From a virus: a stretch of DNA of 64,000 nt. The translations under genes were made by a program, and so were the position numbers. The stretch is from the IMG/VR virus record IMGVR_UViG_3300020183_000015, positions 62,001 through 126,000 of that record; one strand, 5' to 3'. Of this stretch, positions 36,699 through 45,307 are shown in pieces. The first letter of the stretch is position 1. Each line of letters opens with the position of its first letter. The notes under the pieces were generated by a model. The model saw only the letters and a program-made list of their open reading frames with translations. It did no database searches and was not told the DNA's origin.

Positions 36699-37873
36699 TG
36701 GAACAACAATATTATAAATTTAGAATATCACCCGAGAACATAAAAGGTGATTTAATATATGTACCGTTTACTGGCGAAACTGATATTACCACATATATTG
36801 ACCCTTGTTGTTATACAACAGCACAAACCATCAATACTTTAACAGGTACTACAGGATATTATTTACCGATGAATTTGGTTTTAAGTGGGGGAACTAATGG
36901 TAGTTCATTATTGGAATGTCTCTCGATTAATTTGTTTTTTCAACAAACAGCAATTGATATTGGATATTATTCTGTGTTTGATGGGGCTGTAATTCAAAAA
37001 GACGTTATTACAAATTTTATAATCACTGCTGACACAACAACAAACCCACTTGGGTATACATATTCTTTTTATAATACATCTAATTTAGAACTTATAAAGT
37101 TTCTCTCTTTGATTGCTTTCACGGTTGATTGGGGTGACGGGTTTACCCAACCTATAACTTCAACATTACCTTTATCACACACATATCCGGCAGGATACAA
37201 TGTGTACACTGTAAAATTGACCGCAAACTCACCTTGGGGTATATCTTACGTTGAAAAAGATGTTGTAGTTCCATTTACAGGAACTACGATACCAAACCCA
37301 AATGGTACCGCAATTTTTGTTCCTGCAGGAATTTGTAGCGGAACTCCCGTAAGTTATGATTACATTTTTAGTGGAGACTCAAATTGGGATATCAACGACT
37401 TTTATAGTTACAACTACACAACAATACCTTTTACGGTTTCGGGGTACACAACCTCAACTTTAAATGACCTTCAACAGTATGGACCCGTAACTAATTTGAT
37501 AGGTGGTAAATTTATCTACGGACCAGTCACTGGTGGTACTGGTGTAATAGGGGAGTTTTTGGGTGTTGCACCAAATGGTGAGTACACCGCATACACAATA
37601 GATAACATTGTTTACTATGATTATGCTGATTATACAATATACTTAGTTCAGTCCTCAGGATTTACTAAAAACGATCTTATACTATCGGCAATAACAAAAA
37701 ATGAAGTTCTTCTAAACGTTATAGATGAACCCCAAGTTATTACAGATGTCTATGTAGAAAGGGGAAAATATGCCCCTTTAGAGAGTATAATGAGACTTGG
37801 TGAGGTAGACAATTTGGGTGATTTGGAAAAATATGGATATAAATTCTTTAACGTTATAAAAGAACCAACTTAA
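36698..37873 (+). CDS. Structural protein with a PKD-like domain
   Basis: The 391-residue protein contains a central PKD-type motif. An AFTVDWGDGFTQ strand is followed by LSHTYPAGYNVYTVKLTA at about residues 140-175, then a strand ending KDVVVPF. PKD domains are immunoglobulin-like folds of surface proteins that mediate protein or carbohydrate contacts; they are frequent in Bacteroidetes secreted proteins. The flanks are beta-rich without recognised domains. The start overlaps the previous stop by one base. It is probably a fibre or baseplate decoration protein. Confidence 0.6.
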   Translation: MEQQYYKFRISPENIKGDLIYVPFTGETDITTYIDPCCYTTAQTINTLTGTTGYYLPMNLVLSGGTNGSSLLECLSINLFFQQTAIDIGYYSVFDGAVIQKDVITNFIITADTTTNPLGYTYSFYNTSNLELIKFLSLIAFTVDWGDGFTQPITSTLPLSHTYPAGYNVYTVKLTANSPWGISYVEKDVVVPFTGTTIPNPNGTAIFVPAGICSGTPVSYDYIFSGDSNWDINDFYSYNYTTIPFTVSGYTTSTLNDLQQYGPVTNLIGGKFIYGPVTGGTGVIGEFLGVAPNGEYTAYTIDNIVYYDYADYTIYLVQSSGFTKNDLILSAITKNEVLLNVIDEPQVITDVYVERGKYAPLESIMRLGEVDNLGDLEKYGYKFFNVIKEPT

Positions 37874-37874
37874 C

Positions 37875-37882
37875 TATTTATT
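37875..37882 (+). promoter_or_regulatory. TATTTATT motif inside the structural cluster
   Basis: Recurring octamer 23 bases upstream of the ATG at 37898, in the only real gap between 28212 and 41820. Confidence 0.45.
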
Positions 37883-37897
37883 TAAAAAAGAAACAAA

Positions 37898-38806
37898 ATG
37901 GCAACAGGTAATTATGGTACAATTAGAGGGGCGGATGTAAGTCCCGAAGATGTTGAAATAATAATGACTTATACCCCAAGTAGGGATGATACAAATAACT
38001 TTGTTTTGACAACTTTGAATGCTCAAGATATATTACGTCCATACTTTCACAATGTTGAAACAGGTGGAAACGCTGGCGTTGAGATATTGGGTGGTCTTTA
38101 TAATTTAAAATTACCCGCTACTGAGTTTAATAAATTAGGAATTTATACTTTATTAATAAGACCTGCAGAAATCAGAACAAGAATAAATGACTGTGGTGTT
38201 TTATCGGCATTACCCAATGTAAAAGGTATTGTAATTGATATAAATCAAGTACCGATACAATATAGAAACAAATTTGTAAATCAAGGTCTTGTTGGTTTCA
38301 GAGTTGAATACCTTAATCCTGATGGTACCAAAATACCTAATTTCTTTAGAATAATAACTTCGTCATTTTATTGTGAACCTGTTGTACAGAATTTGACAAA
38401 CACAACTCAAAAGTCAATCAGATATAGATATGTAGAAGGGGCAACAAACTTAATGTTTTGTACATTGTCTCCTTCATCATCACCAACGAACAAACCTAAT
38501 GCAACACCATATATTGGACAACCAAACCAAAATATTATTATTACTAACACATATTTCAATCCAATTACAACTGAAATAGAAATGGTTGACCAAGATATAT
38601 CCACATTGGCAATTGCCCTTTATGGAAATCAAACTAAGTCTATTGATGATGGTATCTATACAATATACGATTCTACAAATAATATCTACAAACAGTACAA
38701 TTTATACGAAATTAAAGATCAATTCAACAACCTATTGTATGAAGTAAGACAGGATAGAGGTATAAACATAGATTTCAGTAAGAGTTTTTCTAACATAACA
38801 GGATAA
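37898..38806 (+). CDS. Uncharacterised tail-associated structural protein
   Basis: The 302-residue protein has an N-terminal NYGTIRGADVSPEDVEI segment, a mixed beta core (GVVI-type strands around VKGIVIDINQVP) and a C-terminal region of short strands. There is no enzymatic motif. A Ser/Pro/Asn-rich loop lies near the middle. It has its own octamer promoter candidate and overlaps the next gene by one base, so it leads the 1004-residue gene. By context it is a tail or fibre attachment protein. Confidence 0.55.
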   Translation: MATGNYGTIRGADVSPEDVEIIMTYTPSRDDTNNFVLTTLNAQDILRPYFHNVETGGNAGVEILGGLYNLKLPATEFNKLGIYTLLIRPAEIRTRINDCGVLSALPNVKGIVIDINQVPIQYRNKFVNQGLVGFRVEYLNPDGTKIPNFFRIITSSFYCEPVVQNLTNTTQKSIRYRYVEGATNLMFCTLSPSSSPTNKPNATPYIGQPNQNIIITNTYFNPITTEIEMVDQDISTLAIALYGNQTKSIDDGIYTIYDSTNNIYKQYNLYEIKDQFNNLLYEVRQDRGINIDFSKSFSNITG

Positions 38807-41800
38807 TGGCAAAACAAAAATTTACCTGCCCACCACAAACTGCAAGCGGACAAGGAACATTTTCTGACAATTTAGTTGGATTACAATTACTTGATGGAGG
38901 AGGTTTCACGCAGGCGAATTTTTCATTTACAACATCGATTAGTGAAAAACAAAATAGGAATTTTGATTTAGGATCGTTTTCAAATCCAATGAACTTGGAT
39001 TCAATGAAGATTGAAAACCTAATCGAAACACAATCAATACTATCGAATAACTTCAAAGTTTATCCAAACTACGACTTAAGTCAAGTAACAAACTTTACTG
39101 AATATGGATCGTTAACAAAAAGAATCTCAACATCAGTTACCAAAATAATTAACTTCTTTCCTGCTGGTTTAGAAATTCAAAAGATTTCCTCGAAGTTTCT
39201 CACACAAACAACCGCCTTTAACTGTGTTTACAATGGACAAGAGAATGAAACGACATTCGAAATATATCTTTCATCAATCAGAAACCCATTTGACATTGAT
39301 TTTAGTCAAAATGCAACAAGAAACATTTTATTAAAAGAAATTGAGGTATCTCCTTTGAGGGACATGACAGTTAATTTCCAAAAGTATAGTTTGTATATTA
39401 ATGGTGGTGAATATCCTCTTAATTATATTTACCCAATAACCGATTCATCTATAACTTTTACAATTATTGTTGAGGGTAACCCCTTTTCAGGTAATAATAT
39501 ATCTTATGACTATTTGGTAATCAGACCAAACGATTCTCAAGTTAATAAAGTTTTCCAAGATAACTTCGATCCCGTTGAAAACTTCTTATTGAATAGAAAT
39601 GTAAGACCTATCTACACCGCAAACTTTAAAGTTGCAACAATAAATGATTCTGGTAATTATACTTACACGAACGAACTAATAACATTTCCACTTTCAGGGG
39701 TTTGGAACTTAGATATTTCTTCTCAAAACTTCGAGGTTTATTTAGAGAAATTAAGTATTTATACGACCAGTTTAGATGAATATAAAACAAACTTATTATC
39801 ACGATTTTTAACCACAGGTGCTCTAAAAGAATTTGATACACCTGATCAAAAGTTTGAAAAAGTTTTACAAATATATGGGAGAAGTTTTGACCAAACTAAA
39901 ACTTTTATCACAGCATTGTCAAACATGACAAACGTAAATTACGTTGTTAAAAATGACATACCAAATATATTACTCAAAAATTTGGCAGAAACTTTAGGTT
40001 GGAAGATTAACATTTCACCTATTTCAAACGAAGAGTTATTAAGTAGTGTGTTTTCACCAACAACAAATTTATTTCCCGGACTTTCTAAAGGTCAAACTCC
40101 TGAAGAACTCAATTATCAATATTATAGAAATTTGGTAATGAACTCCGCATACCTATTCAAATCTAAAGGTACAAGAAAATCTATAGAGTGTTTGTTGAGA
40201 TTGATAGGTGCGCCAGAAATGTTAGTCGAATTCAACGAATATGTTTATGTTGCGGATCAAAGAATCAACATGCAAGATTTTCAACAACAATATGTGTTAT
40301 TGACGGGAGGTACACTCACACAACAAATTCCAGTTCTTCAGTCAAACAATGTGTTTTCGATTTTGGGAAATAGTGTAACAGGATTCACAACAACAACCGT
40401 AACCGTTCCTGTAACAACTGAAAGACAAGACTACCCTGTTGATTTGATTGGTTGTCCACAAATGCCGGAAGTTTCTCAAAATTATTTCTTCCAAATTGGA
40501 GGAGGTTGGTTTGAGTCAACACCACAACACAGAATGCCCGAAGAAGTAAACATTACACAAAGTGTGTTTACAGGTAACAACCCAACATATCAAACCAAAC
40601 TATTACCTTTTAACTACGGTCAGTTTTATTTAGACAGATACAGATATTTCCCATACATGAGTTTGGGTTATAACCTAAGAAAAGTTGCGGACAACAAGAA
40701 AAGTTGGGCGGATTTCCAACCTGATCTAAGAAACGTATCTGATGCTAACATGAATGCTTATTACCGTACTGACGAAGAGTGTTTAGTATTGAATGTCAAA
40801 AACGTTGATATTTTTATGAATCCTTCTCAAGGGTTGGTCTACGATGTATGGCACATGTCAAGACAATATAACTTTCCAATACCAGAACAAGGTTTAAATT
40901 ACGTAGAACCAAGTCCTTGTAATATACCAAACCCCTATCCCAAAATAGGAGGTGTGGATTGGACAGTTATTCAACCAAAACCAAAACAAAAAAGTTTCTT
41001 TGAATTTGCCCAAACTTTTTGGCACAACATGATCAATGTAAGAAACAGACAATTCATAACAGATGGTAAAACAGGCGGTTACCCAACCTTATCATCAATA
41101 TATTGGAACTACTTGGAGTCACAACAATTAATAGGAGTTCAGAACGGTAACTTCAATTACCAAACAATGATCGACTATGTTAATGGATTAGGAACTTATT
41201 GGGTAAGATTAATTGAACAAATGATACCCGCCACAACAATTTGGACAACTGGTGTGAGATTAGAAAATTCAATTTTTCATAGACAAAAATTTGGATGGAG
41301 AAGACAAACAGTTTGTAAAATTTTACCACCGGCTTGTAAACCTTGTGGTATTACAACACAAGTTTTTGTACACGATTGTCCAGGATTATACATTCAATGT
41401 GGACTTTACCCGTGGACATCCAATCCTACAATACCTTCTTTTGGTTCATTATTATCTTATCTATTGAATCAGTACTACATAGACAATGGAATAAACCCTG
41501 CAGATTGTTTGGATTTAACAATACAAAGTCAGTGGTACATAGATATAAGAATTAATGGGGTTGTTATAAGTCAAGATCAATTCTTCAGTGGTTCAGGTCC
41601 TGTTGGAGTTCCGACAAACTCCGATTGGATTGATGCTTTAGAATTGGGATTAGGTAATTTACAAAGTTCTGGATATAGTTATGTTATTAATGAAAACGAA
41701 GAGGAATTCTTTGTGTTCAACAATAATTGTGTTCCGATAAACGAAGAATTTTCAGTGAATATTGGAGTTGACTTCCAAGTGAAGTGTAACGCGATAGAAC

Positions 41801-41820
41801 CTGAACTTCCAAATGAATAA
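38806..41820 (+). CDS. Large tail protein with a P2 gpI-like KGT segment
   Basis: In this 1004-residue protein, the region at about residues 345-480 resembles the gpI-type tail protein pattern. It has a helix with KFEKVLQIYGRSFDQTK, then NILLKNLAETLGW, then YLFKSKGTRKSIECLLRLIG. The KGT-plus-helix motif is typical of proteins that join baseplate wedge and tail fibres. The N-terminal 340 residues are beta-rich. The C-terminal part has several Cys residues (a CKILPPACKPCG stretch) and a final acidic end. It shares one base with the preceding gene and precedes the fibre cluster by 14 bases. It is probably the fibre connector, though the domain call rests on recalled family patterns. Confidence 0.6.
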   Translation: MAKQKFTCPPQTASGQGTFSDNLVGLQLLDGGGFTQANFSFTTSISEKQNRNFDLGSFSNPMNLDSMKIENLIETQSILSNNFKVYPNYDLSQVTNFTEYGSLTKRISTSVTKIINFFPAGLEIQKISSKFLTQTTAFNCVYNGQENETTFEIYLSSIRNPFDIDFSQNATRNILLKEIEVSPLRDMTVNFQKYSLYINGGEYPLNYIYPITDSSITFTIIVEGNPFSGNNISYDYLVIRPNDSQVNKVFQDNFDPVENFLLNRNVRPIYTANFKVATINDSGNYTYTNELITFPLSGVWNLDISSQNFEVYLEKLSIYTTSLDEYKTNLLSRFLTTGALKEFDTPDQKFEKVLQIYGRSFDQTKTFITALSNMTNVNYVVKNDIPNILLKNLAETLGWKINISPISNEELLSSVFSPTTNLFPGLSKGQTPEELNYQYYRNLVMNSAYLFKSKGTRKSIECLLRLIGAPEMLVEFNEYVYVADQRINMQDFQQQYVLLTGGTLTQQIPVLQSNNVFSILGNSVTGFTTTTVTVPVTTERQDYPVDLIGCPQMPEVSQNYFFQIGGGWFESTPQHRMPEEVNITQSVFTGNNPTYQTKLLPFNYGQFYLDRYRYFPYMSLGYNLRKVADNKKSWADFQPDLRNVSDANMNAYYRTDEECLVLNVKNVDIFMNPSQGLVYDVWHMSRQYNFPIPEQGLNYVEPSPCNIPNPYPKIGGVDWTVIQPKPKQKSFFEFAQTFWHNMINVRNRQFITDGKTGGYPTLSSIYWNYLESQQLIGVQNGNFNYQTMIDYVNGLGTYWVRLIEQMIPATTIWTTGVRLENSIFHRQKFGWRRQTVCKILPPACKPCGITTQVFVHDCPGLYIQCGLYPWTSNPTIPSFGSLLSYLLNQYYIDNGINPADCLDLTIQSQWYIDIRINGVVISQDQFFSGSGPVGVPTNSDWIDALELGLGNLQSSGYSYVINENEEEFFVFNNNCVPINEEFSVNIGVDFQVKCNAIEPELPNE

Positions 41821-41834
41821 TATAATAGTTAATA

Positions 41835-44018
41835 ATGATTGATTTAGTTAATTTTGGTCTTACAGGGGATTGTACATCATCAAACATTGGTGAAGTATAC
41901 ATTGAGGTAACAGGAACAAGCCCATCGTGGACATTTAGTGAAGTAACCACTACGGGATTTCTACCAACCTCTGCAACCACATATTTTTACTATGTAAATA
42001 ACCTACCACCAAATTATTATGTTGTTTTAATTCAAGACAGTGCTGGGGGTACACAATTAATACCTTTCTATATTTCATCAGGAACCTCAGTATCAATGTC
42101 AGTTACAGGGACAACCTGTGGTTTAGACAATGGAATTATAAACGGTTCAACAACAAACGTGTACGGACAAGGAACCTATTGGTTGTACGATTCTATGAAT
42201 AATCTTGTGACAACAGCAACATCAATCGATACCAATTACATTTTTTATGGGTTGAGTGCAGATACATATTATGTAATTGCCGATGATGGGGGTGGATGCA
42301 CTGGAATGTCAGCAACCGTCTTAGTACAACCATCAACTGAGTTTGACTTTGGATATTACGTTGTTGGAGACTCAAGTTGTGATCCTTTAGGACTAGGAAA
42401 AATATTTTTAACAGGTCTAACACCATCGAGCGCATATACTATAAATTGGATAAGTAATGTCGGGGGTCAAACAGGATCAACAATTACAGGACTTACACAA
42501 GGATTTTACTCTGTTGAGGTCACAAATTCTTTTGGTTGTATAAAAGCAAAACAAATTTTTGTACCTGACGTGCCTTTAGTGGGAATCGCATCAATTCAAG
42601 TAACAAACACACCAACATGTTTCCAAGATGACGGAATTGTTGAGGTAATTGTTACGGGAGGTACTGTACCATATTATTTTAGTGGTAGTACAGGACAAGT
42701 TGGTATTACTTTTGGTTCGTCTTTCACTTTTACAAACGTATCTAGCGGATTATTTTATGCGACAGTTACAGATGCAGGCTTATGTACCTCAATAAATTCT
42801 GTTTCAGTACAAACCCCAAATAGCTTTTCAACAGTTCAATTCAATGTTACAAACTCAACTTGCTCGACCTTGAATGGTGCGGTACAAGTTTTAATTGACA
42901 ATGGTCTACCACCTCTTAGTACATATACTTTTGTTCTTTCTGGAGACAATGGAACTTATAGTACAATTACTTCAGGACCTGCTAATCAACAATTTACGGG
43001 TTTAGAATCAGGAAATTATATGATTACCGTAACTGATGTTGCAGGATGTACATTTACAGGTTATACTACAGTAAATAACACGAATCTCTTTACATTTACC
43101 GCAAGTACAACAGGTACAACCTGTGGATTTGATAATGGGATTTGTCAGGTACTTACATCATCTGGTGGAACATTACCTTACTCATATAAACTTGTTGGAC
43201 CTTCCACACATGCTGAAAAGTACTTTAATGAGATTGGATTTTTTAATTATTTAAAGTCAGGTAATTACACATTGGAGGTTACAGATAGCGGTACGCCGCA
43301 ATGTAGTCAAATCAGATCGGTTTATATTTCACCTTCTACAGGTACTTATTTTGATCTTTATCCAATACAACCTTCAAAAGGTTATGATGGGCAAATAAGT
43401 GTACTTATTACAAGTGGAATCCCTCCATTTACATTTAGTTGGAGTGGAGATGTTTCAGGTCAGACAGGTACAATTTTGACGGGACTAACTAGTGGTGACT
43501 ATACGTTAGAGTTGACTGATAAACTTGATTGTACATACAAAAAAACCATTACTTTAAAAGGGACTAAAAATTTTGTAAATTATTCTGTATTCACAGTTTG
43601 TGAACAACAATTTCAACCAAATACAAACTTATCAAGACGAGGTATCAGACAAATGTATTGGGAAGGATTCTCAGACTTAACAACTGGTAACACCAATTGT
43701 ATTATAAATTCCGCAGTGTTTACAATACAAGTAAACATAGGTGGTGAAACGAAAGAAGTTGACTTCTACACCTCAACAGGATTCGACGACTACCCTAATG
43801 ATTTACTATGGGCCGAAACAATAATCGATACACTAAAATCTTTTGGTGGAATAGACGATGTGTCCATAGACTTGGTTCAAAATAAATTGAAAATTATTGC
43901 GGGTTGTGCCAATTTTCCTAAAAATTGTTCAGAAGAAATTTTAAATTTATTGCAAGATGAACTTGTAATTGTCAATCTAAAAATAGATTATGACATTGCT
44001 TGTGTAGAATGTGATTGA
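41835..44018 (+). CDS. Tail fibre/adhesin with SprB-type repeats
   Basis: The 727-residue protein is built mainly of repeated modules of about 75-85 residues. Each has the pattern CG-x-x-NG near the start, then GLPPYTF-like and SGNYTLEVTD-like strands, a Cys and a short linker. Clear copies include those containing GIPPFTFSWSG and TGLTSGDYTLELTD. This matches the SprB repeat found in the gliding-motility adhesin SprB and other secreted flavobacterial proteins. About six copies are visible. The C-terminal 150 residues form a different domain. A phage fibre with host-adhesin repeats suggests receptor binding at the host surface and descent from, or exchange with, host adhesins (inference). Confidence 0.7.
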   Translation: MIDLVNFGLTGDCTSSNIGEVYIEVTGTSPSWTFSEVTTTGFLPTSATTYFYYVNNLPPNYYVVLIQDSAGGTQLIPFYISSGTSVSMSVTGTTCGLDNGIINGSTTNVYGQGTYWLYDSMNNLVTTATSIDTNYIFYGLSADTYYVIADDGGGCTGMSATVLVQPSTEFDFGYYVVGDSSCDPLGLGKIFLTGLTPSSAYTINWISNVGGQTGSTITGLTQGFYSVEVTNSFGCIKAKQIFVPDVPLVGIASIQVTNTPTCFQDDGIVEVIVTGGTVPYYFSGSTGQVGITFGSSFTFTNVSSGLFYATVTDAGLCTSINSVSVQTPNSFSTVQFNVTNSTCSTLNGAVQVLIDNGLPPLSTYTFVLSGDNGTYSTITSGPANQQFTGLESGNYMITVTDVAGCTFTGYTTVNNTNLFTFTASTTGTTCGFDNGICQVLTSSGGTLPYSYKLVGPSTHAEKYFNEIGFFNYLKSGNYTLEVTDSGTPQCSQIRSVYISPSTGTYFDLYPIQPSKGYDGQISVLITSGIPPFTFSWSGDVSGQTGTILTGLTSGDYTLELTDKLDCTYKKTITLKGTKNFVNYSVFTVCEQQFQPNTNLSRRGIRQMYWEGFSDLTTGNTNCIINSAVFTIQVNIGGETKEVDFYTSTGFDDYPNDLLWAETIIDTLKSFGGIDDVSIDLVQNKLKIIAGCANFPKNCSEEILNLLQDELVIVNLKIDYDIACVECD

Positions 44019-44019
44019 T

Positions 44020-44238
44020 ATGACACAAGTATTAGTCACACAAATAACTGGAATTACTACACCGTTTAGTGGTATAGCTTGTGATGTTTACGGAAATAAT
44101 TGTGGAGATTTAGGGGTTGCAAATACAATACCGTTTTTATTTAATTTACCACCTCAATTTGATACCGCACCTGCGGTAAGATTGACACTGATTGACAACA
44201 CAGGTTGTGAAACTACAGAAATAATTTACTGTACATGA
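44020..44238 (+). CDS. Small fibre-associated protein, paralogue of the minus-strand gene at 53629
   Basis: The product is 72 residues from the ATG at 44020; a GTG nine bases upstream overlaps the previous gene. The sequence has a conserved skeleton: V-x-V-T-x-I-x-G near the start, a Cys pair in CDVYGNNC, a PFLFNLP-type strand and IDNTGCE near the end. The small protein on the opposite strand at 53629-53850 follows the same skeleton, and both stand next to a large fibre gene. It may be a fibre cap, chaperone or attachment protein. It starts one base after the preceding stop. Confidence 0.6.
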   Translation: MTQVLVTQITGITTPFSGIACDVYGNNCGDLGVANTIPFLFNLPPQFDTAPAVRLTLIDNTGCETTEIIYCT

Positions 44239-44311
44239 GACTTTTTAGAATAGTTACTGTCACACAAGTTTAACTAATTCACTTTGAAAATATTTAAATT
44301 AAATTTTGAAC

Positions 44312-45301
44312 ATGGAAAATTTAATTTTTGTGTCGGCACAGCCTGATCTTCCTTATTTTCATTGGCAAATAAAGTTATACATACATAACTTTGTAAAACA
44401 CGGTATTAACCCTAAAAATATTCATGTCATCTTAGGTATTTTACAAGGTCAAATAGAACCATCTGATGGTGCTATTGAAATTTTAAAACAAGGCGTTAAT
44501 TTACATTTTTATAAAGATGAAAGAGAAAAAAAACTTTATATCCCAAGTATAAAACCTTACCTAATACATAAATGGATAGAACAAGATGAATCAAGAGGAA
44601 AACAATTTTTCTTACATGACTCTGACATAATTTTAACAAAAGAATCAAATTTCAAAAATTTATTGAATGACGATATAATTTATCTTTCTGACACCAAAAA
44701 TTACATTGGGTACGATTACCTAAAAAGTTGTTCTACTAAATACGAAAAAAACTTTCCTAATTGTAAAACAGAACAATTAATAGACGATATGTGTGAAGTC
44801 ATTGGTGTTGATAAAGAATTAATTATCAAAAACAAAGAAAATTCAGGAGGTGCCCAATACATTATAAAAAATACAGATTCTAATTTTTGGAAAAAAGTAT
44901 ACGAAGACTCGACAGAGATGTATCACAAAATGACGATCTTTCAAAAAAGATACCCACTCAAAAAGGGTAGTGTCCAAACATGGACCGCAGAAATGTGGTC
45001 TCTATTATGGAATCTGTGGAAATTAGGACATGAAACAAAAATATCTGAAGAGTTAGATTTTGTTTGGGGAACAGACAACATTCAAAAATTTTTCGAAAAA
45101 CCAATATTACACATGGCTGGCGTGACCGAAGATATGAAATATAGAAAATTTTTTAAAGGGGATTTTATAAATAAAAATCCAATACAATTATTAAAAGAGG
45201 ACATAAATTACTTTAATTTTATCGAACCTAAAAGTATAACAATAAAATACGTCGATAACATGAAGTCTTTTATACAAAAACCAAAAATCGATTATTTATA
45301 A
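44312..45301 (+). CDS. Glycosyltransferase-like protein in the fibre cluster
   Basis: The product is 329 residues from the ATG at 44312; a TTG six bases upstream is less likely. A GT-A-type metal-binding D-x-D appears in FLHDSDIIL at about residues 103-111, preceded by a helix-rich nucleotide-binding region and followed by a late HMAGVTEDMKYRKFFKG motif. No signal peptide or membrane span is visible, so it acts in the cytoplasm. Located among fibre genes with Thr/Pro-rich linkers, it may glycosylate fibre proteins (inference). An alternative is modification of host surface glycans or DNA. It lacks the octamer motif in its 73-base leader. Confidence 0.6.
   Translation: MENLIFVSAQPDLPYFHWQIKLYIHNFVKHGINPKNIHVILGILQGQIEPSDGAIEILKQGVNLHFYKDEREKKLYIPSIKPYLIHKWIEQDESRGKQFFLHDSDIILTKESNFKNLLNDDIIYLSDTKNYIGYDYLKSCSTKYEKNFPNCKTEQLIDDMCEVIGVDKELIIKNKENSGGAQYIIKNTDSNFWKKVYEDSTEMYHKMTIFQKRYPLKKGSVQTWTAEMWSLLWNLWKLGHETKISEELDFVWGTDNIQKFFEKPILHMAGVTEDMKYRKFFKGDFINKNPIQLLKEDINYFNFIEPKSITIKYVDNMKSFIQKPKIDYL
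45293..45300 (+). promoter_or_regulatory. TATTTATA motif before the 688-residue fibre gene
   Basis: Octamer 15 bases upstream of the ATG at 45308, inside the last codons of the glycosyltransferase gene. Confidence 0.4.
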
Positions 45302-45307
45302 AGAAGT

